From NCBI GenBank assembly GCA_964486055.1, contig CAZALE010000008.1, forward strand, positions 43,453 through 107,452: a stretch of 64,000 bases of DNA. Direction: 5' to 3'. The translations under genes and the position numbers were made by a program. The stretch comes from J014 sp964486055 (GTDB taxonomy: Bacteria > Acidobacteriota > Blastocatellia > Pyrinomonadales > Pyrinomonadaceae). Under the pieces are notes generated by a model. That model was not told where the DNA came from and ran no database searches. It saw nothing but the letters and a program-made list of their open reading frames with translations. This document shows positions 9,178 to 18,261 of the stretch, one piece after another (position 1 is the stretch's first letter; each line of letters begins with the position of its first letter).

Positions 9178-10599
9178 ATGAAAAACTTAACTTCGACTAT
9201 GAAGGTTCGCCGTGGTGATAGATTTTTCAGAACTAGAAAGATGAGCTTCACGAGGGCTTGTCCGGTTTGTGCCAGAGACGCAAGAGATGAATTTGTGCCA
9301 TTGATAGCGCTTGACGAGGAATTAAGAAAATTGATTCGTGCTAATGCCCCAAGCAGTCGTGATTTTCAGGCTGTATGTGCTAGATGTGTCAAATTATTTG
9401 AGCGTGCTAAGGACCAGATACTCAAAGAGGCCGCAGTTACTAAGGATGGCTCGCATGTTCTTTCAATTCCCCTGCGTTTAGACGCTGATGAGAGGTTCAC
9501 GGGTAGAGGAGTGACTATTGCTTTTTTGGACTCGGGCTTTTATCCTCATGCTGATTTAACGAAACCGGTTAATAGAATTTTGGCTTATCAAGACATGACA
9601 AAAAGTGGCGGACTCTCATCGCTTTTTCAGGTGGATGCTGCAAGTTGGCATGGGATGATGACGAGCGTCGTGGCAGCTGGTAATGGTAGCTTATCGAACG
9701 GCTTTTATAGAGGTATTGCCCCAGAAGCAAACGTAGTTTTGGTGAAACTTGCCAGAACAGGTAGAATAACTGAGCAAAATATTCAAGCAGGCTTTGAATG
9801 GGTACTGGAAAATCACAAGAAATTCAAGATACGAATAGTTAATGTATCTGTCGGAGGAGATTTTGAGTCGAGTTATCTTCACGACAGTCTTTCCCAGACG
9901 GTTGAAGAATGCGTAAGGCAGGGCTTAGTTGTGATTTGTGCTGTTGGAAATGCCGGGCATTTACCGAATCATCCTGTTTATCCTCCTGCCTCGGCTCCAT
10001 CTTGCATTGCTGTGGGTGGTTTAGATGATAAAAATTCGATAAACCGTGCTCGCCGAGGTATGTATAGATCGAGTTATGGGCCAACTATTGATGGATTACA
10101 GAAGCCAGAGGTTATAGCTCCTTCGATTTGGGTTCCTGCACCGATACTTCCAAATACTCCGACAGCTCAACAAGCAGAACTCTTGGAAAAACTAGACTCA
10201 GCTCCTGATGATCAGCTGCACGAGATTTTGAGAGAGAGCCAGGGTATCGACGAGGAGCTCGATGCAGTTATGGATCGTCCAGTCCACACTATAAGGCAAC
10301 TTGTTACTCTCAAGATAAGAAGAGAGAATGTGATAACTAAGAATTATAAATACGTAGATGGGACCAGTTTTGCAGCTCCGATAGTTTCCTCAGTAGCCGC
10401 GCAAATGTTAGAGGCAAACCCAGATTTGACGCCTCAGCAGGTAAAACGATGCTTGATTTTAACAGCAGAACGGTTACCAAATTATGAGGTAGATAGACAG
10501 GGTTGGGGTGTTATCGATCCAAGACGAGCTGTGGAGATGGCGCTTTCGCTCAAGCCTCAGCATGAGTCGATTCTCGATGAAGTGTCCATAAATAGTTAG
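9178..10599 (+). CDS. Subtilisin-family (S8) serine protease with N-terminal zinc-ribbon-like cysteines
   Basis: The catalytic triad is visible: D118 in IAFLDSGFYPH, H158 in SWHGMM and S397 in DGTSFAAP; N258 in AVGNAG is the likely oxyanion residue. No signal peptide is present, so the protein is probably cytosolic. Residues 28-31 (CPVC) and 67-70 (CARC) form two CxxC pairs about 36 residues apart, suggesting a zinc ribbon in place of a classical propeptide. A charged insert (about 325-385, EELDAVMDRP region) lies just before the catalytic Ser. The chosen ATG has no clear ribosome site; ATGs at 9199 and 9241 are alternatives and keep both CxxC pairs. Function is unknown, perhaps intracellular proteolysis gated by metal or partner binding. 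Confidence 0.88.
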   Translation: MKNLTSTMKVRRGDRFFRTRKMSFTRACPVCARDARDEFVPLIALDEELRKLIRANAPSSRDFQAVCARCVKLFERAKDQILKEAAVTKDGSHVLSIPLRLDADERFTGRGVTIAFLDSGFYPHADLTKPVNRILAYQDMTKSGGLSSLFQVDAASWHGMMTSVVAAGNGSLSNGFYRGIAPEANVVLVKLARTGRITEQNIQAGFEWVLENHKKFKIRIVNVSVGGDFESSYLHDSLSQTVEECVRQGLVVICAVGNAGHLPNHPVYPPASAPSCIAVGGLDDKNSINRARRGMYRSSYGPTIDGLQKPEVIAPSIWVPAPILPNTPTAQQAELLEKLDSAPDDQLHEILRESQGIDEELDAVMDRPVHTIRQLVTLKIRRENVITKNYKYVDGTSFAAPIVSSVAAQMLEANPDLTPQQVKRCLILTAERLPNYEVDRQGWGVIDPRRAVEMALSLKPQHESILDEVSINS

Positions 10600-10660
10600 T
10601 AAATCGCACGGGGTTTTGTGATTTTTACAATGCTCTGATTTTAAAGATTAGGATCACAAT

Positions 10661-11770
10661 TTAACTAGATAAAATCTGTGAGTAGAGGAGTTTAAGCTTT
10701 TCAAGATGGGCAGATACACTGAAGTTTTGTAAGGCAAATTTTTTAGCCTCATTGCTCAATAAAATCCTTCTTTCCTCATTTTTCAACAGTTCGATAATTT
10801 TCTCTGCTAAGTCATTTTCATTTTGTGTTTGGAAGATAGCTGCGTATCTACCATTTTCAGACATTTCTAGCAATGGTGGTATATCAGAGAGGATAGTCGG
10901 TATGCCTGCGAGCATTGCTTCTGAGACTGCTAACGGCAATCCTTCATGTAAAGAAGAAAAAACGAATAAATCCAAAGAGGCCAAAACTTCTGGAATGTCA
11001 TTTCTAAGGCCTAAAAAATGAACTTTATCTAAGATTCCTTTTGATCTGCAAAATTCAATGCACTCATTAAATTTTTTCTCGGCACCCTTTTCCACCCTTC
11101 CTACAAAAACGCATCTGACTTTTGGTATTTCAGACAAAACTCTCGGAAGACTTTTACAGACAGTCATTTGGTCCTTGCGAGGATCAGAGTAAAAGTTGCC
11201 GATCATCCCTATCAACATTTCTTCATCATCAAGATTTAGTTCTTTTCTCAAGGATGGACTCTTAGTTAGTATCCTTTTGGGATCGGCTCCGTTGTAGACT
11301 AGGTGGAAGTTTGTCTCAACGTCTAATCCAGCGGAATTTTTGAGCCATTGCTTCAAGCCATTGCTTGCTACGATATTAGCGTGAACCCTTGGAATAAGGA
11401 ATTTGGCTGCCAGTCTATTCTTTTCGTCTTGAATAAAACCCTGAAAGCTCAAAACTCTCTTGACATTGCTGCCTAAAGTAGCAAGGTAAGCGTGGATACC
11501 TTCCACTGGTTGATAAGAATGTATGATGCCTACTTTGTTTGATTTTATTATCTTTCGCAGCTTATTTGTTAGAGTTAAATCAATTGGAAGGCGTCTTTGT
11601 ATGTGTATAAATGGTATGTCTAACTTTTGGAATTCAGTTTTTAATGGCCCATCGCCGAAGCATACGAAGATTATGTCTAGCCCATGACTAGCGGCATTTC
11701 GGCAGATGTCTAGAACTTGTATCTCAGCACCTCCTCGACCTAAGGTATCGAGCGTTTGTATTATCTTCAT
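10661..11770 (-). CDS. Family 4 glycosyltransferase
   Basis: GT4/group 1 retaining glycosyltransferases move a sugar from a nucleotide-sugar to an envelope acceptor. The N-terminus has the family opening LDTLGRGGAEIQVLDI, and the C-terminal Rossmann half has MIGNFYSDPRKDQ, VFVGRVEKGAE, HFLGLRNDIPEVLASLDLFVFSSLHEGLPLAVSEAMLAG, with the E-x7-E type nucleotide-sugar site (EGLPLAVSE). Length 369 is usual. Its start overlaps the Ppx-HD gene stop by 4 bases (ATGA), so the two are translationally coupled. The sugar and acceptor are unknown. It is convergent with the zinc-ribbon subtilase. Confidence 0.93.
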   Translation of the reverse strand: MKIIQTLDTLGRGGAEIQVLDICRNAASHGLDIIFVCFGDGPLKTEFQKLDIPFIHIQRRLPIDLTLTNKLRKIIKSNKVGIIHSYQPVEGIHAYLATLGSNVKRVLSFQGFIQDEKNRLAAKFLIPRVHANIVASNGLKQWLKNSAGLDVETNFHLVYNGADPKRILTKSPSLRKELNLDDEEMLIGMIGNFYSDPRKDQMTVCKSLPRVLSEIPKVRCVFVGRVEKGAEKKFNECIEFCRSKGILDKVHFLGLRNDIPEVLASLDLFVFSSLHEGLPLAVSEAMLAGIPTILSDIPPLLEMSENGRYAAIFQTQNENDLAEKIIELLKNEERRILLSNEAKKFALQNFSVSAHLEKLKLLYSQILSS

Positions 11771-13302
11771 TTCGAAGTTGCGGTTTGTAAGAGTCTGGTT
11801 GAAATCACTAGCTCACAATTAAAGGCTTTTTCAAACATATCTCTACGTTGATCTACCGCTTGGATCTCTAATGGATTTTCTTCAGTTGTAATTAATTCCA
11901 TCGTTACCTTTCGTTTTTCGTGGTAAATTCTCACATCCTTTATCTTACTCTCATAGCTACGATCCAAAGCATTTGCAAGTCGTAGAATAGCACCCAGTTT
12001 CCAGACAATTTCTCTACCTTGTTCATCAAGAGCCATGAAATCGGGATGTCTGTCACTTGGGAGTTTACCCCGGTGATAGCGTGCAACATTAGCAATTATT
12101 AATTTCTCTCGCTCTGAGAATCCGATGATCTCTGAATGCTTTATTAGATAAAGCGAGTGCTTGTGATGCGCTTCATGAGAAACGTAGTACCCGATGTTAT
12201 GAAGCAATGCAGCCGCAGACAGCATTGTTCGTTCGTGACGGCTGAGTTTATGTAGGCTTGTTAGCTGATCGAAAATTTTCTCTGCGATCGTTGCGACTTG
12301 AAGAGCATGTTTCTCTTCATATCCATAGCGTCTTCCAATTGCGAATATGCCTTTTAATCTTGGATCTTCAACATCTGGCACGGGTGGTAGTCCTTCTGCC
12401 TCAACTCTTCTTAGATAATCTATTATGACTCCCTCACGCAATGCATATCCGCACGGATAAAGTATTTGAATTTTGAGCTCTCTCATTATATGCTCCAGAA
12501 TTTGTCCACCAGACACTATGGTTTCTGCTCTCGACAGACTTATGCTAGGTAAAGTAGCGCGCTGCTCATCGGTCATCTTCACTAACTTCGCATTTAGATT
12601 TATCAGTTTTTTTAGTGTGAGTTGTTTTCTCGATGGATCGATAAGATGCGCTAAATTTAAGATAGTGCCAGAGGTCCCACTTACCATCTCCCAAGTTTTC
12701 CCAGAGATTTCACGGACCGGGCGGATTAGTGCGAATTTTATCTCATCACATAATTGTTTAAGCTCCTTTTTCTTTGGAGGATCAGAGGTTAGATATTTTT
12801 TTCGCAGGTTTAAAGAGCCTATTTTCATAGAGAGTAAAAGCTCGGGCATCGAATCCCTCATCAAGGATAATTCCGTAGAGCCACCGCCAATATCTATATT
12901 CAGTAAGGAGCCTTTTGTCTTGTGAAAATAACTAGTAGCTGCGACTCCAATCAGCCTAGCTTCCTCAACTGCAGATATTATCTCCACTTTTACACCAGTC
13001 TTTTTCTTAACTTCTGCAATAAACTCAGCTGAATTTTCGGCCTCTCGAACGGATGCTGTAGCAACAGCCAATATCTTATCGGAGTTACGATTCTCAGCGA
13101 TGGATTTGAATCTTGCTATAGTCTCTACAGCACGCTGCATTACGTCAGAGGTGATCATTCTTTCGAGCAATGTTTCGCCGAGCCTGACTTTCTCTCGCTC
13201 CTGCAAAATCACTGTGAAGGAATCGCTTGCTGCAGCCTGAACTATGGATAATTTTATTGAATTAGAGCCGACATCAATTGCTGCGACTGTTTGATTTTTC
13301 AT
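11767..13302 (-). CDS. Ppx/GppA phosphatase with C-terminal HD domain
   Basis: Ppx/GppA enzymes remove phosphate from polyphosphate or pppGpp. The N-terminal ASKHA half shows AAIDVGSNSIKLSI, a DIGGGSTEL phosphate-2 loop and SGTSGTILNLA. The C-terminal half is an HD domain with HERTMLSAAALLHNIGYYVSHEAHHKHS and a late ARYHRGK. At 511 residues it matches the long exopolyphosphatase form rather than the ~300-residue form. I prefer the ATG at 13302; a TTG at 13308 extends the frame by two residues. It leads a two-gene unit with the glycosyltransferase (4-base overlap) and is divergent from sixA. Polyphosphate and pppGpp roles cannot be separated from sequence. Confidence 0.92.
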   Translation of the reverse strand: MKNQTVAAIDVGSNSIKLSIVQAAASDSFTVILQEREKVRLGETLLERMITSDVMQRAVETIARFKSIAENRNSDKILAVATASVREAENSAEFIAEVKKKTGVKVEIISAVEEARLIGVAATSYFHKTKGSLLNIDIGGGSTELSLMRDSMPELLLSMKIGSLNLRKKYLTSDPPKKKELKQLCDEIKFALIRPVREISGKTWEMVSGTSGTILNLAHLIDPSRKQLTLKKLINLNAKLVKMTDEQRATLPSISLSRAETIVSGGQILEHIMRELKIQILYPCGYALREGVIIDYLRRVEAEGLPPVPDVEDPRLKGIFAIGRRYGYEEKHALQVATIAEKIFDQLTSLHKLSRHERTMLSAAALLHNIGYYVSHEAHHKHSLYLIKHSEIIGFSEREKLIIANVARYHRGKLPSDRHPDFMALDEQGREIVWKLGAILRLANALDRSYESKIKDVRIYHEKRKVTMELITTEENPLEIQAVDQRRDMFEKAFNCELVISTRLLQTATSK

Positions 13303-13365
13303 TATCAAACATGATAATAAATCAAACTTTGCTCTTCCAATTTAAAAATCATCTTGTTATCAGCA

Positions 13366-13857
13366 ATGAAGACTCTCTTTTTGATGCGTCATGCTAAATC
13401 AAGCTGGGATAACCCTCAATTAGCTGATTTCGATAGACCTCTCAATCAGAGAGGACTGAAAGCCGCGGCTTTCATGGGTAAACTCATGAAGGAAAGGAGA
13501 ATTGAGCCTAACTTGATTTTAAGTTCGCCGGCTAGGCGGGCCGCCCATACTGCCCAGATAGTAAAAAGAGAAGGTCAGCTTTTAGCGGAGATTTCATATG
13601 ATGAAAAAATTTATGAAGCCAGCCCACTCACGCTTTTATATTTACTAAAACGAGTTGATAATTCGATAAATTCATTGCTTCTGATTGGCCATAATCCAGG
13701 TTTTGAATCTCTGCTAAAACTTCTAACAGGCGAAACTTACTCGATGCCAACAGCTGCCTTAGCGAAAATCACAATGCCAATAGAAAACTGGGGCGATATA
13801 AATGAGCAGTGTGGGAAACTGGAATTTCTGATAAAGCCTAAGGAAGAAATGAAATAA
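13366..13857 (+). CDS. sixA: SixA-type histidine phosphatase
   Basis: A small phosphoglycerate-mutase-fold phosphatase; the E. coli relative SixA removes phosphate from histidine on signalling proteins. The RHG motif reads LMRHAKSSW near the N-terminus, followed by FDRPLNQRGLKAA and ILSSPARRAAHTAQ, and the second His is in LLIGHNPGFE. Length 163 fits the family. The ATG at 13366 gives MKTLFLMRHAK, the typical family start; the upstream TTG at 13354 would only add four residues. It is divergent from the Ppx-HD gene, and tRNA-Ser follows on the opposite strand. Confidence 0.9.
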   Translation: MKTLFLMRHAKSSWDNPQLADFDRPLNQRGLKAAAFMGKLMKERRIEPNLILSSPARRAAHTAQIVKREGQLLAEISYDEKIYEASPLTLLYLLKRVDNSINSLLLIGHNPGFESLLKLLTGETYSMPTAALAKITMPIENWGDINEQCGKLEFLIKPKEEMK

Positions 13858-13993
13858 TGGCTCTTAATCACTTTTAATCAACTCGAGAGCTAGCCACAAA
13901 TCTTCATTCAGCTGTGTATTCACTATTAATGATTGACAGTTCCTTGGTTTTCATTTTACTGAGGGTGAGGTTTTAACTTCTAGGGTAAATGAA

Positions 13994-14085
<92 letters not shown>

Positions 14086-14129
14086 AACCTTTCTGATGAT
14101 CAAATTTTGGCATTGGTGTTAGGGACCAA

Positions 14130-14158
14130 AATGTAGTCCGATTTACAAATAGCATCAA
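14130..14158 (-). promoter_or_regulatory. Candidate sigma-70 promoter for tRNA-Ser
   Basis: On the minus strand TTGATG (14153-14158) and TACATT (14130-14135) are separated by 17 bases, upstream of the tRNA gene by about 45 bases. It also lies downstream of tadA, so the tRNA would have its own start. This is a pattern match only. Confidence 0.4.
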
Positions 14159-14177
14159 GGAATTATCAATGGAAATT

Positions 14178-14660
14178 TTAATCTGTATGATTTCGCTTTT
14201 CCAAGCGCAGGCGGAGAAAAAATCTCTTGATGATTTGTCGACTCTCTTCGGCTAGAACACCTGAAGTTATTTCGAGACGGTGGTTTAGTAGTGGGTTATT
14301 GCATAGTTGAAATATCGTTTCTACTGCACCGAATCTTTCATCATGAGCTGCAAAGACTAATCTTTTTATTCTAGCGTGCACCAAAGCACCTGCGCACATT
14401 ACGCATGGCTCTATCGTGGTATAAAGCGTTGTATTCAATAGTCTATAATTGCCTATTTTTTTGGCTGCGTCTCGTAATACCAGTATTTCTGCATGAGCAG
14501 TGGGATCAGAATCACCTATGACACGATTGTGAGCAGCACTCAGGAGATTCCCATCTTCACTAATCAAACATGCTCCGATAGGGACTTCACCTTCTTCTTC
14601 CGCCCTCATTGCCTCTCGTAGTGCGATTTGCATCCAATACTGATCATCTTGCATATGCAT
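14178..14660 (-). CDS. tadA: tRNA-specific adenosine deaminase
   Basis: TadA deaminates A34 to inosine in tRNA-Arg(ACG), allowing it to read CGN codons. The zinc-dependent deaminase signature is complete: H56-A-E58 (TAHAEI; E58 is the proton shuttle) and PCVMC (C86, C89). VPIGA and the ARI/VHARIKRLVFAA region are typical. Length 160 is normal. Two in-frame ATGs (14660 and 14654) are both possible and differ by two residues. tRNA-Ser lies just downstream on the same strand. Confidence 0.95.
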   Translation of the reverse strand: MHMQDDQYWMQIALREAMRAEEEGEVPIGACLISEDGNLLSAAHNRVIGDSDPTAHAEILVLRDAAKKIGNYRLLNTTLYTTIEPCVMCAGALVHARIKRLVFAAHDERFGAVETIFQLCNNPLLNHRLEITSGVLAEESRQIIKRFFLRLRLEKRNHTD

Positions 14661-14819
14661 GAAGATAATTTTCGGTATTTTTGATCTGAAATAGCAAGAC
14701 GGAACTCATAATTTAATGAGTTACTGATCTGACGCGACTGTTTATGCTCAAAGAACATTTAAAGATTTCTGGAACGCAGAATGAGCTTCTGTCGTATGAT
14801 GAACAGTGGAGGATTTAAA

Positions 14820-15026
14820 ATGCGTGATCCAGTGTTAGCGGGTATATTAAGTTTTTTGATTCCAGGTCTTGGTCAAATTTATAACGGCAGAATACTAATT
14901 GGGCTTTTATGGCTAATCCTTACAGGCTTCTCGTGGATAGGCTCTGCTGGAATGCTAGGTTGGATTGTTCATATCATCTCTGCATGGGCTGCTTATAACT
15001 ATGCCAAGGAGAATCCGATAAGATAA
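14820..15026 (+). CDS. Small TM2-like membrane protein
   Basis: GGAGG at 14808-14812 sits 7 bases before the ATG at 14820, which fixes the start and discards a longer frame from 14781. The 68-residue product has PVLAGILSFLIPGLGQIYNGR, typical of TM2-type and related small membrane proteins with a GLGQ(I/F)Y turn, and two hydrophobic stretches (about 5-20 and 25-55). No function is known for most family members. It is a single-gene unit with a strong terminator. Confidence 0.85.
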   Translation: MRDPVLAGILSFLIPGLGQIYNGRILIGLLWLILTGFSWIGSAGMLGWIVHIISAWAAYNYAKENPIR

Positions 15027-15058
15027 ACAGAATTTGTTTCCTCCAGAGAGTAAATGCT

Positions 15059-15096
15059 AAGTCCTCTGGCTGGCTGAGCTAGAGGACTTTTATTTT
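15059..15096 (+). terminator. Intrinsic terminator after the TM2-like gene
   Basis: A 12-bp stem (15059-15070 with 15078-15089, outer nine pairs perfect, one G-U inside) is followed by TTATTTT. It lies 33 bases after the stop of the small membrane protein and before recN. Confidence 0.88.
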
Positions 15097-15167
15097 CTCC
15101 AGCTTGAATTTCTCTTCAACGTCAAAGTAAGATTCAAAAGTAAGTCTAGGAATTTAATTATCCTGAT

Positions 15168-16847
15168 ATGCTTTCACTTTTAAAGATAAGCCAGATTGCG
15201 CTGATCGATCAGCTGACAGTTGAATTTGCTGAAGGTTTGAATCTCTTAACAGGTGAAACTGGATCGGGGAAATCAATAATAGTGGATTCGTTAGGTGCTC
15301 TGGTTGGCGAGAGAATTTCATCTGACATAATTAAGGAAACTGCTGAACTTGCTAGAGTTGAGGGGCTGTTTACTATAAGGACTAATGATGATTTGGCAAG
15401 TGTACTAAAGGAAGGTGGATTTGATGTCGATGGTGAATATGTCGAATTGATAATACGCAGAGAAATTTCACGTTCCGGAAAGAATCGGATATTTGTTAAC
15501 GATCAATTAGTAACCCAAAGTTTTTTAAAAAAACTTGGAGCATTCTTGGTAGATATTCACGGGCAAGGAGATCAAGCATCTTTATTCAATCCGAGCACTC
15601 ACTTAGAAATTTTAGACGAATATGCTGGACTTGATGATCTTCGAGAGAAAATACAGAACGTGTTTGCCGAACTTACAGAGAGTTCTAAGGAATTGAGGGA
15701 TCTTGAGCAATCTGAAGCCCAGAAATTACAATTAATGGATATTTTACGTTTTCAGATAGACGAGATAAGCAAGGTTAAGCCTGAGGTGGGGGAGGAGGAG
15801 AATTTAATAGAGGAGCGCAAAAAGCTTTTAAACGTTGAGAAACTTTCACAGCTTAGCGAGCAAAGTTACAGTTTGCTTTATGAAGATGAGAATGCAGTTG
15901 TTACCAATTTAGAGAAAGTGACTCGCCAGATAGCTGAACTCGCAGAATACGAGAGTGGTTTCAAAAGTTACTTGGAGGATCTACAGAATACAATAGTTAC
16001 GTTAGAGGATTTAGCAGCTTCGATCAGATCGTTTAGAGCTACTCTGGACTTTTCACCTAGGAGACTGGAAGAGATCGAAGCCAGGTTAGCTGAGATATCT
16101 CGATTGAAGCGCAAATATGGCGGAAGCGTAGAGAACGTTTTGAAACATCTGGAAGAGGCTGAGGCTAAACTTTTGAAATTAGAAAACACAGAGATTCATC
16201 AGGAGGAGCTTAGAAAAAGAGTTGAGATATTAAAGGCTGAATATAATAGACTAGCTGGCCAGTTACACGAGGCCAGGCAAGATGCTGCCAGAAGATTTGA
16301 AGAGGAGGTAGAAAAAAATCTAAAAAAAGTAGCACTTGAGAAGGGAAGGTTTAAGGTTTTAATTGTACGTGACGAAAGCAGATTGACGGCGAAAGGATTT
16401 GATAAGGTTGAATTTCACTTTTCGGCGAATTTAGGGGAATCACTAAAGCCTCTGGTAAAAGTGGCTTCTGGCGGTGAAGCATCACGCTTGATGTTGGTTC
16501 TCAAGACCGTCGCAAACTTATCTGAAAATCCGAAGACAATGGTTTTTGATGAAATTGACATAGGAATTGGTGGGAGAGTTGCAGAGGCTGTGGGGCTGAA
16601 GCTACGGGAACTAGCGAAGCATCATCAAGTTTTATGTGTAACTCATCAACCGCAAGTTGCTGCCCTGGCTGATCACCATTTTTTAGTTGAAAAATTAATT
16701 GAAGATGGTAAGACTAAGGTTTTAATCAGGAAATTAAATATAGATGGGCGAGTTCAAGAGATAGCTAGGATGTTGGCTGGGGAGAAAGTAACCTTGACGG
16801 CTCAAAAACATGCAGAAGAGCTTTTAAGAAAGGGAATGGCGGTTTAA
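15168..16847 (+). CDS. recN: DNA repair protein RecN
   Basis: RecN is an SMC-like ATPase that acts on double-strand breaks, binding DNA ends in recombinational repair. Walker A is GETGSGKS (residues 29-36), followed by the coiled-coil arms (about 155-370), then the ABC signature VASGGEASRLMLVLK and Walker B MVFDEIDIGIGG. HxVLCVTHQPQVAA is the family's H-loop region. At 559 residues it is full length. The asparaginase gene begins 4 bases after its stop, so the two share a transcript. Confidence 0.97.
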   Translation: MLSLLKISQIALIDQLTVEFAEGLNLLTGETGSGKSIIVDSLGALVGERISSDIIKETAELARVEGLFTIRTNDDLASVLKEGGFDVDGEYVELIIRREISRSGKNRIFVNDQLVTQSFLKKLGAFLVDIHGQGDQASLFNPSTHLEILDEYAGLDDLREKIQNVFAELTESSKELRDLEQSEAQKLQLMDILRFQIDEISKVKPEVGEEENLIEERKKLLNVEKLSQLSEQSYSLLYEDENAVVTNLEKVTRQIAELAEYESGFKSYLEDLQNTIVTLEDLAASIRSFRATLDFSPRRLEEIEARLAEISRLKRKYGGSVENVLKHLEEAEAKLLKLENTEIHQEELRKRVEILKAEYNRLAGQLHEARQDAARRFEEEVEKNLKKVALEKGRFKVLIVRDESRLTAKGFDKVEFHFSANLGESLKPLVKVASGGEASRLMLVLKTVANLSENPKTMVFDEIDIGIGGRVAEAVGLKLRELAKHHQVLCVTHQPQVAALADHHFLVEKLIEDGKTKVLIRKLNIDGRVQEIARMLAGEKVTLTAQKHAEELLRKGMAV

Positions 16848-16851
16848 TCAA

Positions 16852-17868
16852 ATGCAGGCTGAGATTTTGGCTGAAGTTCGTAGAGGAGATGTAGTAGAGT
16901 CTCTGCATCGCGGGCACATTGTAATCATGGATGGAGAAGGCGAGCTGCTCAGTTTTGTCGGGGATCCTGATTTGGTAACCTTCATGCGTTCTGCTGCAAA
17001 ACCTCTGCAAGTTTTACCATTTTTGCTATCTGGTGCAGCCGAGAGGTTCGATTTTTCTGATGAGGAAATCGCTCTTGCATGTGCCTCCCATTCGGGAGAA
17101 GAAAGACATGTTAGGGTCGTTCAGGCAATGCTAAGTAAGATAGGTCTAGATGATAGTTTTCTTCAGTGTGGGGCTCATTTGCCATTTGATGAAAAGAGCG
17201 CAGAGTACTTGATTCGCAATTCTAAATCGCCAGCTCAGCTTCATAATAATTGCTCTGGCAAGCATACTTGTATGTTGGGTTTGACCAAGCATCTAGGGGC
17301 CGACCTAAAGTCATACTTAAGATTAGAGAATCCAGCTCAGCAGGCTATTTTGCAAGTTATTGCAGATTTTACGGAGACTCCAAAGGATTGCATTCGTATT
17401 GCAGTTGATGGTTGTTCTGCTCCGAACTTTGCAGTACGAATTTCAGCTATGGCTAAGGCCATGGCAAAACTAATAAATCCACCTGAGGATTTTGACATAC
17501 AGCTTCGTGCTGCTTGCAATCGTGTTGTATCCGCGATGACGAAATATCCTGAGTTGGTAGGTGGAAACTTAAGATTAGATACCTTACTTATGAGGGCTTG
17601 TCCTGAGGCATTAGTTTCAAAGATTGGCGCTGAAGGGATATGGCTTTGTGGAATTTTGCCATCAACACTTTGGCCTCGAGGTATTGCGATTGCCATGAAG
17701 ATAGAGGATGGAGATGATAAGCGCGCACGGGCTGTTGTAGCTATTGAAATACTGCGTCAATTGGGGATTTTAGATGAAAACACATTACGTGAATATTCTC
17801 CTCTACCGGTGAAGAATAGAAAAGATGAGATAGTAGGAGAAGTAAGACCATGCTTTAAACTGAATTAG
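16852..17868 (+). CDS. Type II-family (thermolabile-type) L-asparaginase
   Basis: This matches the Asparaginase_II family (Rhizobium AnsA-like), which hydrolyses asparagine to aspartate and ammonia and is unrelated to E. coli AnsA/AnsB. Family blocks are RSAAKPLQVLP, ACASHSGEERHV, QCGAHLPFDEKSA, HNNCSGKHTCMLG and IAVDGCSAPNFAV. Length 338 is typical. No signal peptide is seen, so it is cytosolic. It lies 4 bases after recN and is probably co-transcribed, with no obvious functional link. It is convergent with DUF190. Confidence 0.9.
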   Translation: MQAEILAEVRRGDVVESLHRGHIVIMDGEGELLSFVGDPDLVTFMRSAAKPLQVLPFLLSGAAERFDFSDEEIALACASHSGEERHVRVVQAMLSKIGLDDSFLQCGAHLPFDEKSAEYLIRNSKSPAQLHNNCSGKHTCMLGLTKHLGADLKSYLRLENPAQQAILQVIADFTETPKDCIRIAVDGCSAPNFAVRISAMAKAMAKLINPPEDFDIQLRAACNRVVSAMTKYPELVGGNLRLDTLLMRACPEALVSKIGAEGIWLCGILPSTLWPRGIAIAMKIEDGDDKRARAVVAIEILRQLGILDENTLREYSPLPVKNRKDEIVGEVRPCFKLN

Positions 17869-17906
17869 GAGTTTTGTTTTGGCTCTCAGGTTAAGTCATT
17901 AATAGT

Positions 17907-18257
17907 TTATTCAGTACGTTGGTTGTTCCTGTAAAACCTAACCTCGGCTTTTTCCAACGTTGCTAAGCCAGCTCCAATTTCACCGTCAATCAGCTCAAGG
18001 AACTTCTCGAGCTTCTCCCTGACGTCGACAATCTCTATGATTATAGGCAAATCCTCGGACAGTCTCTCGATTTTAAAAGTGTGTATTAAACGGCTATTGG
18101 CTCCAAAGCCCATTATACCGCGTAAGACTGTCGAGCCTGCTAGTCCTTCTTCACGAGCTTTTTTGACAATCCATTCATACAATAATGTGCCACTTCGATG
18201 TCGGTCGCTCTCTCCTATAAAAATTCTCAGCAAATAGCCTTCTTCTTGCAGATGCAT
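17907..18257 (-). CDS. DUF190 protein next to the fluoride channel
   Basis: The 116-residue protein carries the DUF190 signature: LLRIFIGESDRHRSGTLLYEWIV, then LRGIMGFGANS and LPIIIEIVD. DUF190 proteins have a PII-like (ferredoxin-like) fold and are often encoded next to CrcB, as here (4-base spacing). A sensing or regulatory role beside the channel is inferred from that association only. It is the last gene of the lepB-carA-GT2-crcB unit. Confidence 0.88.
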   Translation of the reverse strand: MHLQEEGYLLRIFIGESDRHRSGTLLYEWIVKKAREEGLAGSTVLRGIMGFGANSRLIHTFKIERLSEDLPIIIEIVDVREKLEKFLELIDGEIGAGLATLEKAEVRFYRNNQRTE

Positions 18258-18261
18258 AGGA

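Noticed and set aside
10600..10630. A weak hairpin between the zinc-ribbon subtilase and the glycosyltransferase
   Set aside because: The stem has three consecutive mismatches and was not stable enough to call a terminator.
12473..12925. A 150-codon plus-strand frame inside the Ppx gene
   Set aside because: Antisense to a well-supported gene and without a domain.
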